DNA from: Algisphaera sp039180025
GTDB lineage: Bacteria; Planctomycetota; Phycisphaerae; Phycisphaerales; Phycisphaeraceae
NCBI GenBank assembly: GCA_039180025.1
Contig: JBCDDZ010000011.1
Coordinates: forward strand, 12,512 to 76,511
Direction of reading: 5' to 3'
DNA length: 64,000 nucleotides
The translations under genes were made by a program, and so were the position numbers. This document shows, piece by piece, positions 9,213 to 18,420 of the stretch (positions are counted from its first letter, which is position 1; every line of letters starts with the position of its first letter). The notes beneath the pieces are model-generated. The model saw only the letters and a list, made by a program, of their open reading frames with translations. It was not told where the DNA came from and did no database searches.

Positions 9213-9615
9213 TCCTATTTCCCTCGTTCTTTCCGCGCTCTTGCCTTAGCGTCGCACTATTTGAACCCTGCGATACGCTTCACGTTGGCCGCCGAGCCTG
9301 CCGTGATGCCTGTAGCTAACCCCGTCCCAAATACCTCGTCGACGTCGGAATTCCGACGTTTAGGTTTAATCTGGGCAATTTGCGACATTTCGTGAAAGCC
9401 CGCGGAGTTCTCTGAGGGGTATTCCTCGGTTTTTTCATGAACCCACCTTGCTTCTGACCAAAACGGTGGCTTCTTTAATGAACAGCGGACACGCCTCATC
9501 GTTCAGGGGGCACACGGGCCAAGGCCGGCCCGGGCATCGCTGGCTCTCGAAACCACTCGACGCCGTTGACCACCACGGATTCGCGGCCGGGCTCTCACAG
9601 GAAGGTGACCCCACC
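9213..9615. other. Intergenic region with an 18-bp perfect palindrome
   Basis: 403 bp without a convincing gene. At 9342-9359 there is a perfect 18-bp inverted repeat (ACGTCGGAATTCCGACGT) with no spacer. It has no T-tract, so it looks more like an operator than a terminator. An AGGAAGG ribosome binding site for the next gene lies at 9599-9605. An 80-codon minus-strand frame over 9257-9499 has no recognisable features. Confidence 0.4.
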
Positions 9616-9993
9616 ATGCTCGCACCCACTCGCTCCTCGACCAAACTGCTCACGCTCTCCGCCCTCGTTGCCGCGACCCTCTTCTGCGTCGGCCACGCCG
9701 ACGCCGGCACGCAGCGTCCCGTCTGGCGGTTCCCCGCACCCTCAAACACCAACCCCGCTCCCCCCGCGCCCAACCAAAACCAGGACCAGATCAACGTCAT
9801 CGATCAGGCGCAACCCAACCCCCCCGTCGATGAGGGGCAGGACCCGCCCATCGGCCAGAACTCCGGCGGAACCGGGGGCGACGCCCAAGGCCCCGTCGCG
9901 GTGCCCACCCCCTCCGCCGTCGCCGGCGGACTCGCTCTCCTGGGCCTGATGACCCGCCGACGGCGGCGTCTCCACGACGCCTCGGAAGACTAA
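9616..9993 (+). CDS. Secreted protein with PEP-CTERM-like sorting tail
   Basis: 125 residues, with AGGAAGGTG ribosome binding site seven bases before the ATG. A signal peptide occupies residues 1-31 (cleavage near ADAG). The mature part is short and Pro/Asn/Gln-rich without a fold. The C-terminus has AVPTP, a Gly/Ala/Leu helix and a TRRRRR cluster. This tripartite tail matches PEP-CTERM-type sorting signals that are processed by exosortases, with PTP in place of PEP. The gene at 28256 carries the same AVPTP tail. Function beyond surface sorting is unknown. Confidence 0.65.
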   Translation: MLAPTRSSTKLLTLSALVAATLFCVGHADAGTQRPVWRFPAPSNTNPAPPAPNQNQDQINVIDQAQPNPPVDEGQDPPIGQNSGGTGGDAQGPVAVPTPSAVAGGLALLGLMTRRRRRLHDASED

Positions 9994-10041
9994 GCCCCGC
10001 CCGCTTCCCTGTTCCCGTAGGTTATTTTTGACACACACCGC

Positions 10042-10075
10042 AGCCCTCGGCCCGTTCTGGGTCGAGGGCTTTATG
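10042..10075 (+). terminator. Intrinsic terminator after the PEP-CTERM-like gene
   Basis: Stem AGCCCTCG/CGAGGGCT (10042-10049 and 10063-10070) with a 13-base loop, followed by the T-rich TTATGTTT. It lies 49 bp after the stop of the + strand gene. Confidence 0.7.
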
Positions 10076-10285
10076 TTTCGCCCCGCCACCTCAGCCGCGC
10101 AAAGTCCGTCGGACATCCGCCCCGCCAATCCGTTGGAGCCACCGCCTCGCCCGTGGATGACTCAAAAGGACCGGTCCGCCCGCGTCCGCTCGACACGAAC
10201 CGAGGCCGCTGCCCCCCGTCCCATGAGAGGCGGTCACCGCGGAAAGTTGAACCCGCCCCCTCCGGCTGGCCGATAATCAACATCG

Positions 10286-10555
10286 ATGAACATTCGCCCC
10301 CCCGCCGCTGTCCTCGCCCTCGTGATCCTCGCCCTATCGCTCACCGGGTGTACGTATTACCAGATCGACGACCCGCACTCGGGCAAAACCTACTACACCA
10401 CGAATTGGGAAGCCAAAGGCGTCGAGTCCGGGGTGATCGTTTTCAAGGACGCCGCCACGGGCAGCAAGGTCACCCTCGCGTCTCACGAAATCCGTAAGAT
10501 CAAAGAGCGTAAATACAAAGCCTCGGTCAGCAAGCAGATCGCCGACCAGCCTTGA
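10286..10555 (+). CDS. Small lipoprotein
   Basis: 89 residues. A lipoprotein signal ends in the lipobox LTGC (Cys 22). The mature 68 residues (YYQIDDPHSGKTYYTT and a Val/Thr-rich strand) resemble small SH3-like bacterial lipoproteins of the YgdI/DUF903 kind, but the match is weak. A -10-like GATAAT (10272-10277) ends eight bases before the ATG with no Shine-Dalgarno, so the mRNA may be leaderless. Expected in the envelope; the role is unknown. Confidence 0.65.
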   Translation: MNIRPPAAVLALVILALSLTGCTYYQIDDPHSGKTYYTTNWEAKGVESGVIVFKDAATGSKVTLASHEIRKIKERKYKASVSKQIADQP

Positions 10556-10720
10556 TACGCCGCCGGCTCGGGACACGGGCTTATTTCCATCTCCACGGCC
10601 GATACATTCTGAACTATCAGGCCCCGGGCGACCCACACCCCTACCGCGTTACGGAACCAAGCCGCGTAAAGCCGCGGGTGGGAACAGGTACGAAAAACCG
10701 GTTTAAAACGGGGCGGGCGC

Positions 10721-11974
10721 TCAATCCACTAGCGGGATCCGGGCCTCAGACTCGCGAGTCGGGGCCGCGGTGATCTCGAGCATCCGGTTGAGCGACAGCA
10801 TCGCCAGCCGCTGGGCTTCGGGGTGGACCGTGATCTGGTTGATGACTTTGCCTTCCGCCAGATGGTCCAGCACCCAGAGCAGGTGCGGCCGATCGATCCG
10901 GTACATCGTCGTGCAGAGGCACTGACAGTCGCTGAGGATCCGGGCTGTCACACCCCGCTCGGCCGCGGCGTCGCAGAGCCGTTTGACCAAGTGGACCTCG
11001 GTGGCGATCGCCCATCGGCTTCCGGGCGCCGCGTCTTCCAGGGCCCGGATGATCCCCTCCGTACTCCCGGTCAGGTCGGCCTTCTGACAGACTTCGTAGG
11101 CACACTCGGGATGGGCCATCACAGTCACTTCCGGCCAATCGGCGCGGACCTGGTCGACATGTTCCGGGCGGAAGAGCTTGTGGACCGAGCAGTGTCCCTT
11201 CCACAAAATAAACGTGCTCCGCGTCAACTCCTCGGGCTCGCAGCCACCCTGCCCGTCGGGGTCGCGCGGGTCCCACACACAGGTCTGGGTCACCGGGTCG
11301 AAACCCGCCGCCGCCGCGGTGTTCCGCCCCAGGTGCTGGTCCGGGAGAAACAGGATCTTGACCCGCTCGGGCCGGCCACCCGTCGCCGCCGCTGACCCGC
11401 CCGCGGACCGCGGCGCATCGCCGCCGGCCAGAGCCCAGTCGAACACCTTGTCGCAGTTCGAAGACGTACACACCGCCCCGCCGTGCTCGCCGCAGAACGC
11501 CTTGATCGCCGCGCTGCTGTTCATATAGCAGACGGGGATGACACGCACCGCGCCCGTGATTTCGTCGCCCGACGGGACCGCCTGGTCCAGCGACTCGTGG
11601 ATCGCTTCCCAAGCCTCCACCGTCTGGTCGTAGTCCGCCATATCCGCCATGCTGCACCCCGCCCCGAGGTCCGGCAGGATCACCGCGGTGCCCGCTGGCG
11701 TCAGGATGTCCGCGGTCTCGGCCATGAAATGGACCCCGCAGAACACCACGTACTTCGCCCCGACCTCGGCCACCTTCTCCGCGGCGAGCTGCGACAGCTT
11801 AAAGCTGTCGCCCGTGAAATCGGCAAACTGGATCACCGAATCCTGCTGGTAGTGGTGCCCCAGGATCACCAACTCCGAGCCCAGCTCGGCCCGCCGGGCT
11901 TGGATCGCGGCGTCCAGAGCGTCGTCGCCCATCGTGGTATAGCGGTCGGGGATCGCGGGCTGCCAAAGCTGCAT
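10721..11974 (-). CDS. nadA: Quinolinate synthase
   Basis: 417 residues from the ATG at 11974, preceded by GGAG with eight-base spacing. NadA condenses iminoaspartate with dihydroxyacetone phosphate to quinolinate in de novo NAD synthesis, using a [4Fe-4S] cluster. Family motifs: ILGHHYQ near the start, VVFCGVHFMAETA, HPECAYEVC, and the cluster-binding DCQCLC near the end. A loop of about 20 Gly/Ala/Ser residues after WALAGGDAPR is an insertion. No nadB or nadC is nearby. Confidence 0.93.
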   Translation of the reverse strand: MQLWQPAIPDRYTTMGDDALDAAIQARRAELGSELVILGHHYQQDSVIQFADFTGDSFKLSQLAAEKVAEVGAKYVVFCGVHFMAETADILTPAGTAVILPDLGAGCSMADMADYDQTVEAWEAIHESLDQAVPSGDEITGAVRVIPVCYMNSSAAIKAFCGEHGGAVCTSSNCDKVFDWALAGGDAPRSAGGSAAATGGRPERVKILFLPDQHLGRNTAAAAGFDPVTQTCVWDPRDPDGQGGCEPEELTRSTFILWKGHCSVHKLFRPEHVDQVRADWPEVTVMAHPECAYEVCQKADLTGSTEGIIRALEDAAPGSRWAIATEVHLVKRLCDAAAERGVTARILSDCQCLCTTMYRIDRPHLLWVLDHLAEGKVINQITVHPEAQRLAMLSLNRMLEITAAPTRESEARIPLVD

Positions 11975-12154
11975 AGATAACACTCCGGGACGGAACTGAG
12001 CCTCATTATAGGTCCCCCCCGCTCCCGGTTCGCTCCCGATCCCCTTGCCAGCCGTCACCCCCGATGGCCGGCAAGGCCCTCCACCGGGACAGCCTCAAGC
12101 CGGTCCGTCATCTTGACGACAAGACTGCGGGGTCCGTAAGGACAGTCTCGGTTC

Positions 12155-14587
12155 ATGCCATTGTCGTTTTCTTCTATCCAGCGTCTCAAACGCTATCTCC
12201 CCGGGTTCACCCAGAGCCTCCGGGTGCAGGTCTCGCTCATGATCCTCGGGGTGGCGCTGCCGCTGATGCTGGTCGCGTTCCTGATCCCCCTGGCGATGGA
12301 AATCAGCACGGTCCGCGACCGGGAAAAGACCCTGCTCACGCTCCACGGCCGCCTCCTCGAAGGCCAAGCCCGCCTGTGGATCCGGCATATCGACCAGGCC
12401 CTCACCGAATTCGCCCACCAGCCCGACATCCGGTCGCTGGATCCCCGGCTCCAGCAACGCGCGATCGACCGGTTCGCCTCACGCTACCCCGACTTCTACC
12501 TGGTCTACACCACCGACCCCGCGGGGACGATCACCGCCCGGTCCGGCCTCGAGCCGACCCCGGGCCACGGCGCCCACGATTACTTCCAACGCATCATGGC
12601 CGGCGAAACCCTGGTCCGGCAGCCGATCCTGAGCAACACCCTCGGCCGGCCCGCCCTCGTGACCGCGGCCCCGATCCTCGGCCCGCACGGCCAGCCCGCC
12701 GGGATGGTGTCCGTCGGGTTCGACTTCCAGCACCTGCAAAGCATCGATATCTCTCCCGAGGCCCATGCCGATAGCCGCCCGCTGCTCATCGGCCCCAATG
12801 GTCACGTACTCTTCGGCCCCGCCGCCTATCGCGGCAAGGCCGTCCACGACGTCCCCGAACTCGCCCACCTCCTCACCGCCGACCGCCCCGCCGGGGGAGC
12901 GGTCACCCAGACCCAGCCGCCCGGACACGACCCGGTCATCCACTACGTCAAAGCCATGAGCAACGGCTGGACCGTCGCCACCGTCGCCAAGCCCACCTTC
13001 ATGGACGACCGCGCGGTCCGCGCTAGCTGGATTACGCTGCTCGTCGGAGGTTCCGCGCTGAGCCTCGTGACCGTCGCGGTCTGGTTTATCACGGGTCGTG
13101 CCCTCGGCCCGGTCCGCCAGATGACCGCCGCCGCTCAACGCTTGGGCGAAAGCGATCTGCGCATCCATCACCTCGAAGAACCCCACAACGAGCTGGGCAC
13201 GCTCACCCGCGCGTTCAAAGCGATGGCCCGCCGACTCCGGGATACCATCGAACAATTCGAGCTCCGCGTCACGGTCCGCACCGCGGAACTCGAAGCGGCC
13301 CACGACAACGAGCGCCGGCTTCGCGTCAGGCTCGACCAGGAACACGCCCGCCTCGAAGCCCTGCTCGCCACTATCCCCCAGGGGGTCTTCTGGAAAGACC
13401 GCGACACCGCGGTCATCGGCTGCAACGACGCCCTGGCCCAGATCGTCGGCCTCGAGGACGCGGACCAGCTATTGGGCAAGCCGGAGCCCGCCTCCGATCA
13501 ACGCGCCGACCCCGTGCTCCCGGTCAGCCTCCACCCCGGCGGTGACGACGACCGGGCGGTGCTGGAAACCGGCCAACCTCTGCTCGACTACGAAGAGCCG
13601 TTCGTCCGCGCCGACGGCCAGACCCGCACCTTGCTCACCAGCAAAGTGCCTTTCCGCGACGCCCACGGCGAAATCATCGGGATCCTCGGCTCGACCGTCG
13701 ATATCACCGCCACCAAGCAGCGGGAAAAACTTTCCGCCCACGCCCAGAAGATGGAATCGATCGGCGAACTCGCCGCCGGGATCGCCCACGAGATCAACAC
13801 CCCCACCCAGTTCGTCGCCGAGAACACCCGCTTCCTCGCCGAAGCGATCGACAAACTGACCGCCATCATCTCCGCCTACGAGGCCCTTACCCGCGCCGAC
13901 GCACCGCTCGCCGAATGGGCCAACCAGGTCGCCGCGATCGAGAAAAGCAAGCGCGACATCGACTTCGCGTTCGTCACCGAAGAAGCCCCCATGGCGGTCC
14001 GCGAATCGCTCGAAGGCGTCGACCGGATCCGCGACATCGTCCAGGCCATGCGCGAGTTTTCTCACCCCGGCGAGGCCGCGCCCCGCGCGTTCGATCTCAA
14101 CCACGTCGTCCGCAGCTCGGCCACCGTCTGCCGCAACCGATGGAAGTATGTCGCCGACTTGGGCCTGGACCTGGCCGACGACCTGCCGACCGTGCACGGC
14201 CACGCCGGCGAACTCGGCCAGGCCCTGGTCAACCTCATCGTCAACGCCGCCGACGCCGTCGCCCACAAGTATCCGCCCCAGACCAGCGGCCTCTTACCGG
14301 GCATCATCCGCATCGCGACCCGCCGCGTGGACGAATGCGTCCAGATCGAAGTCAGCGACAACGGCGATGGCGTCCCCGAGCACCTCATCCAACGCATCTT
14401 CGAGCCCTTCTTCACCACCAAAGGTGTCGGCCAAGGCACCGGACAGGGCCTCGCCATCACCCACAAAGTCATCGTCAACCACCACCGCGGAAACATCGAA
14501 ACCCTTACCACTCCCGGCGGCGGTGCGACATTCCGCCTCAGCCTGCCGGTTACCGCAAACCGTCCGCTTACCGCCGACGCGGCCTGA
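12155..14587 (+). CDS. Membrane sensor histidine kinase (Cache-HAMP-PAS-HisKA-HATPase)
   Basis: 810 residues. Transmembrane helices at about 28-50 and 293-313 flank a periplasmic Cache-like domain (DPAGTITARSGLE, a PxxG-type loop). HAMP follows at about 314-367, then a coiled coil, a PAS domain at about 403-520, and the kinase core with H-box GELAAGIAHEINTPTQ (H545). ATP-binding motifs are NLIVNAADA, DNGDGVP, FEPFFTTK and GQGTGQGLA. It is 57 bp upstream of its likely partner response regulator. It senses an unknown extracytoplasmic ligand. Confidence 0.9.
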   Translation: MPLSFSSIQRLKRYLPGFTQSLRVQVSLMILGVALPLMLVAFLIPLAMEISTVRDREKTLLTLHGRLLEGQARLWIRHIDQALTEFAHQPDIRSLDPRLQQRAIDRFASRYPDFYLVYTTDPAGTITARSGLEPTPGHGAHDYFQRIMAGETLVRQPILSNTLGRPALVTAAPILGPHGQPAGMVSVGFDFQHLQSIDISPEAHADSRPLLIGPNGHVLFGPAAYRGKAVHDVPELAHLLTADRPAGGAVTQTQPPGHDPVIHYVKAMSNGWTVATVAKPTFMDDRAVRASWITLLVGGSALSLVTVAVWFITGRALGPVRQMTAAAQRLGESDLRIHHLEEPHNELGTLTRAFKAMARRLRDTIEQFELRVTVRTAELEAAHDNERRLRVRLDQEHARLEALLATIPQGVFWKDRDTAVIGCNDALAQIVGLEDADQLLGKPEPASDQRADPVLPVSLHPGGDDDRAVLETGQPLLDYEEPFVRADGQTRTLLTSKVPFRDAHGEIIGILGSTVDITATKQREKLSAHAQKMESIGELAAGIAHEINTPTQFVAENTRFLAEAIDKLTAIISAYEALTRADAPLAEWANQVAAIEKSKRDIDFAFVTEEAPMAVRESLEGVDRIRDIVQAMREFSHPGEAAPRAFDLNHVVRSSATVCRNRWKYVADLGLDLADDLPTVHGHAGELGQALVNLIVNAADAVAHKYPPQTSGLLPGIIRIATRRVDECVQIEVSDNGDGVPEHLIQRIFEPFFTTKGVGQGTGQGLAITHKVIVNHHRGNIETLTTPGGGATFRLSLPVTANRPLTADAA

Positions 14588-14644
14588 CCCCGAAACCCCA
14601 CCACGACTCACCCCCTTTTACCGGGGAACCCCGGAGAGCCCACC

Positions 14645-15829
14645 ATGCGACGTATCCTGATGATCGACGACGAATCCAATGTCCTCAACAGCTTCCGCCG
14701 GACCCTCGCCGGACGCTACCACTGCGTCTTCGCCCAGGGCGCCGCCGAGGCCCTGGCCGAGTTGCAACAGTGCCACGACTTCGCGGTCGTCGTGACCGAC
14801 ATGCGGATGCCCGGCATGGATGGGCTCGCCCTGATCGAGGCCGCCAAACGGCTCGCCCCCGACGCCGTCTACCTCATGCTTACCGGCAATTCCGAGATCC
14901 AGACCGCGATCGACGCGGTCAACAAGGGCCAAGTCTTCCGCTTCCTCACCAAGCCCTGCCCCCCCGAGATCCTCCACCCCGCGTTCGACGCCGCGCTCCG
15001 ACAGAGCGAACTCATCCACGCCGAAAAAACCATGCTCCGGCGTACGGTCACCGGGTCGGTCCGGCTGGTCGCCGAGCTCGTGGAACTGATCCACCCCGCG
15101 CTCGCCGAACGCCACGCCCGCGTCCGCCGCAACGTCCGTCAACTCGTCGAAACCCTCGCCCTGCCCGACCCCTGGGCCCACGAGGTCGCCGCCACCCTCA
15201 GCCAGGTCGGCCGCTGCACCCTCCCCCCCGAGCTCGCCAACGCCGAGCCCGATCGCCTCGACAATCCTCGGGACCGCGACCTGCTCCAGCGCCACCCCGC
15301 CCGCGCCGCCGAGTTGCTCGAACCCCTGCCCCGCCTCGCCCTGCCCCGGCAGATCATCGCCGGGCAGTACTCGGCCAAAGAGCCCACCGATACCGAGCCC
15401 GACTACACCGCTCCTGTCTGGGGGGCCTGCGTCCTGCGTGTCGCGCTCGCCTTCGACCAGGCCTACGCCCGGCTGGGGCAGGAAGTCCCCGCCCGCCAAG
15501 CCGTCCGCGAACAGCTCGGCCAAGCCTGCCCCACCGTCACTGCCGCCCTGACCCAGATGCCGACCACCGAGCACGAGAACAGCTCCGCCACGCTCCAGAA
15601 CCTCCGCGTCGATGCGCTGCGCCCCGGTATGTTCACGGCCGCACCCGTCATGCTCGCCGACGGACGGAGCCTCATGGCCCGCGGCCGCGAACTCACCCCG
15701 CCGCTCATCGCTCAGTTCCACAGCCACGTCGATCTGGGCCTAATCGTCGAACCCCTGGACATCCTCGTCCCTCACGAACTCGATGACCCCCTTGAGGGCT
15801 CCACCCACTGCCCTTCCGAAGCCGCCTGA
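14645..15829 (+). CDS. Response regulator: REC plus degenerate HD-GYP-like output domain
   Basis: 394 residues. The receiver domain (1-120) has the acidic pair D8/D9, phospho-acceptor D52 (VVVTDMRMPGMDG), LTGN and K103 (LTKPC). The remainder is helical. It aligns in layout with RpfG/HD-GYP regulators but lacks clear HD and GYP motifs, so phosphodiesterase activity is doubtful. The C-terminal 70 residues (LRVDALRPGMFTAAPVML) resemble the small beta domain found after such cores. It forms an operon with the kinase upstream. Confidence 0.75.
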   Translation: MRRILMIDDESNVLNSFRRTLAGRYHCVFAQGAAEALAELQQCHDFAVVVTDMRMPGMDGLALIEAAKRLAPDAVYLMLTGNSEIQTAIDAVNKGQVFRFLTKPCPPEILHPAFDAALRQSELIHAEKTMLRRTVTGSVRLVAELVELIHPALAERHARVRRNVRQLVETLALPDPWAHEVAATLSQVGRCTLPPELANAEPDRLDNPRDRDLLQRHPARAAELLEPLPRLALPRQIIAGQYSAKEPTDTEPDYTAPVWGACVLRVALAFDQAYARLGQEVPARQAVREQLGQACPTVTAALTQMPTTEHENSSATLQNLRVDALRPGMFTAAPVMLADGRSLMARGRELTPPLIAQFHSHVDLGLIVEPLDILVPHELDDPLEGSTHCPSEAA

Positions 15830-15911
15830 TCCCGGCCTCGCACGGCGACCCCCGGCCACCGTTTCCATTCATCGCCTTACCCTCGCCGCCTCCGCCAGAA
15901 CCCCGCGCGGT

Positions 15912-17807
15912 TCAGCCCGTACCCGACAGCTTCCGCACCGTCTGGTCAAACCCCTTAACCATCCCCGTCACCATCGCATAAACCACCATCCCATACCCCC
16001 CCGCCGCGACCACCGCCCCGATCCCCAGCGTGGCCCGCCCAAAGCCCGGCCCCTGCGCAAACCCGTCCACCCGGTCCCAAGGGTCTACCAGCATCGCCGA
16101 GTTCGTCGCCGGGCTGAACCCGTTCACGATCGGCCCGATCAGCGTCGTCTGCCCAAACCCCGACCCCGCACACGTCCCCACCACCAGCACCACCGCCCCC
16201 ATAATCCCCACCGTCGGTACCACCGCCCCCAGCACCCCCTTCGCTTTCAGGCTCCACGCCATCCCCGACGCCACGCACACCGCCACGAACGGCACCAGCA
16301 TCAGCCCCAGCCATAACCCCGCTTCCGGGAGCACCAGCGGGATCCCCGGGATCGTCGCCCCCCCGCCCCCCACCAGCACGTACTGCGAGAACGTCACCTC
16401 CGGCCAGCCCAGCCGCTGCCCCACCCACGTGTACCCCCCCACCCCCAGCAGGGTCACCACCGGCACCGCCAACATCAAACCCAAACACCACACCAGCCCC
16501 CGCAGCTTCCCCCAGATGTATTGCCGCGGCGTCACCGGCGTCGTCAGCATGATGTCCAGCGTCCCGTCCTCCCGCTCCCGGCTAACGCATCCGGCGCTCA
16601 TATAAATCGCCACCAGCGACACCACCGCTACCTCCAGCACCAGCAGCACCGTCAACGCCCGGTGGAACACCTCGTGGTCGGCCAGCACACCCCCGCCCGC
16701 CGCCGCCGTCGCCGGCAGGCTCGGCAGCCGCCCGGTGTGGTACGCCCACACCAGCCCCGCCGCCAACCCCCACCCCACCACCGCGAAACCGTATCGCCCC
16801 AGGATCCCCGTAAACATCCGCCCCCGCGTGTTCGCCTCCCGCCACGCGATCGGGTTCCCCGTCACCTCCCGCGCCGGCCGCACCCGCTCGCCCCCGTCCA
16901 AACGCAGCCAACGCTTAACCCGCCGCCCCAGCCTGCTCTCGCCCTGACCCACCCACCGCAGCCCCACCGCACACCCCAGCACCAGCGCCGCACTCACCCC
17001 CAGCGTCCACGCCGTGAACGCCCCCAACGGGTTACTCAGGAAAAAACGCCCCGGCCCGGAATACGCCGCCAGCTCCTCTGGCGGCGGCGGCCGGTAGTCC
17101 GTCAGCAGCGACGACTCCAGGACCAGCAGCGGATGCAGCGCGGTCAGCCAGGTCGTCGTCGGCCGCGGGTCCAGCACCCGCACCAGCCCCCGATCCAGCG
17201 TATAGATCCCCACCAGGTACGCCGCGATCCCGATCACGAACACGAACACCGCCTTGCGTCCCCCCGCCCGCAGCACGCTGAGCATCACCGCCACCGACCC
17301 CACCAGTACCGCCGTACACCCCGCCACCGCGAACGCCGTCAAGACCGACTCGGTACGCACCCCGCCGAACACCCGCACCACCGCGAACAGCGGCAGCCCG
17401 CTCAGCAACAACGCCCACACGAAAAACAGCCGGCCCACGAACGACCCCAGCACAATCTGCAGATTACTCAGCGGCGTGGTCAGCAGAATGTTGTACGTCT
17501 TGCCCGACTGCTCCGACGCGATCGCCCCGGCCATAAACAGCGGCGCCAGTAGACACACCCCCAGCACCTGGCCGTACGCCACCCACTGGAACACCCGCGC
17601 CCCGGATTTCGCCAATTCCCCCATACTCACGTCCTGCCCCAGCCCCGCCCCCGACATCAGGCCCACCATCACCAACCCCACCAACAGCCCCAGGTACCCC
17701 AGGCGGACCCAGAAATGCTGCGCCCGCCGCGACCCGCCCTCCACGATCCGCACCACCATCGGGTTCCCCGGGCCCAGCCGCCACAACCATCGACCCAATC
17801 CAATCAT
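15912..17807 (-). CDS. ABC-2 type transporter permease, tandem-duplicated
   Basis: 631 residues with about 12 hydrophobic segments. Two homologous halves are visible: the N-terminal half has EQSGKTYNILLTTPLSNLQI and the C-terminal half EREDGTLDIMLTTPVTPRQY, each the cytoplasmic signature of an ABC-2 permease. One polypeptide thus supplies what is usually a dimer. No ATPase subunit is adjacent, so its partner must be encoded elsewhere. Substrate unknown. Confidence 0.75.
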   Translation of the reverse strand: MIGLGRWLWRLGPGNPMVVRIVEGGSRRAQHFWVRLGYLGLLVGLVMVGLMSGAGLGQDVSMGELAKSGARVFQWVAYGQVLGVCLLAPLFMAGAIASEQSGKTYNILLTTPLSNLQIVLGSFVGRLFFVWALLLSGLPLFAVVRVFGGVRTESVLTAFAVAGCTAVLVGSVAVMLSVLRAGGRKAVFVFVIGIAAYLVGIYTLDRGLVRVLDPRPTTTWLTALHPLLVLESSLLTDYRPPPPEELAAYSGPGRFFLSNPLGAFTAWTLGVSAALVLGCAVGLRWVGQGESRLGRRVKRWLRLDGGERVRPAREVTGNPIAWREANTRGRMFTGILGRYGFAVVGWGLAAGLVWAYHTGRLPSLPATAAAGGGVLADHEVFHRALTVLLVLEVAVVSLVAIYMSAGCVSREREDGTLDIMLTTPVTPRQYIWGKLRGLVWCLGLMLAVPVVTLLGVGGYTWVGQRLGWPEVTFSQYVLVGGGGATIPGIPLVLPEAGLWLGLMLVPFVAVCVASGMAWSLKAKGVLGAVVPTVGIMGAVVLVVGTCAGSGFGQTTLIGPIVNGFSPATNSAMLVDPWDRVDGFAQGPGFGRATLGIGAVVAAGGYGMVVYAMVTGMVKGFDQTVRKLSGTG

Positions 17808-18065
17808 CCCCGCATCCTACCGCCCTGCCCCGCCCCACGAAAGACAGCCGCTGCGGGGACGCACCCCCAAAAACCGCCCACGGAGACCGCCCGCCGCCGC
17901 CGCCCAAACCGCCCCCTGCTTCCAACCCATTTCAACTGACCGGCCATGGCTTCCGCAACCGGGCCACCACGCGTCATGGATGGCGTTCGGCCGCCCCCCA
18001 CCTCCCCGCCCGAAGAACCACCGTCGCGACAAACCCTACGGCCGCAGCGCTACGATGCAGAGCGC

Positions 18066-18353
18066 ATGATCCGTGAAACCATCCACTACGCCGGGCAGGT
18101 CCAAGGCGTCGGCTTCCGCTATCGGACCGCGTCGATCGCCCGCCTCTACCCCGTGGCCGGCACGGTAAGAAACCTCCCCGACGGCCGCGTCAAACTCGTC
18201 GCGGAAGGAGACGCCGACGACGTCGAGCGGTTTGTCGACGCGGTCCAGGACGCGATGAACGCCAATATCCACACGGTCGATTCGGCCCGCTCGAAAGGCA
18301 CCGGCGAGTTCGGCCCGCCGGGCGAACCACAGAACTTCCGTGTCGTCATGTGA
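18066..18353 (+). CDS. acyP: Acylphosphatase
   Basis: 95 residues from the internal ATG at 18066; the open frame upstream is non-coding by composition. Acylphosphatase signature: GQVQGVGFRYRT with the catalytic Arg, and GTVRNLPDGRV with the catalytic Asn. It hydrolyses acyl-phosphates such as 1,3-bisphosphoglycerate in the cytoplasm. The length fits the family. It is convergent with the phosphatase gene downstream. Confidence 0.92.
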   Translation: MIRETIHYAGQVQGVGFRYRTASIARLYPVAGTVRNLPDGRVKLVAEGDADDVERFVDAVQDAMNANIHTVDSARSKGTGEFGPPGEPQNFRVVM

Positions 18354-18420
18354 AGCCGCTGGGCTTGGATCCCGCCCAACACCCAACCTCATCTCGGGCA
18401 GACTTTCCCAACGGATGGGC

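Noticed and set aside
13915..15786. 623-codon plus-strand ORF spanning the kinase and regulator genes
   Set aside because: Arg/Pro-only composition in an alternative frame across two well-supported genes.
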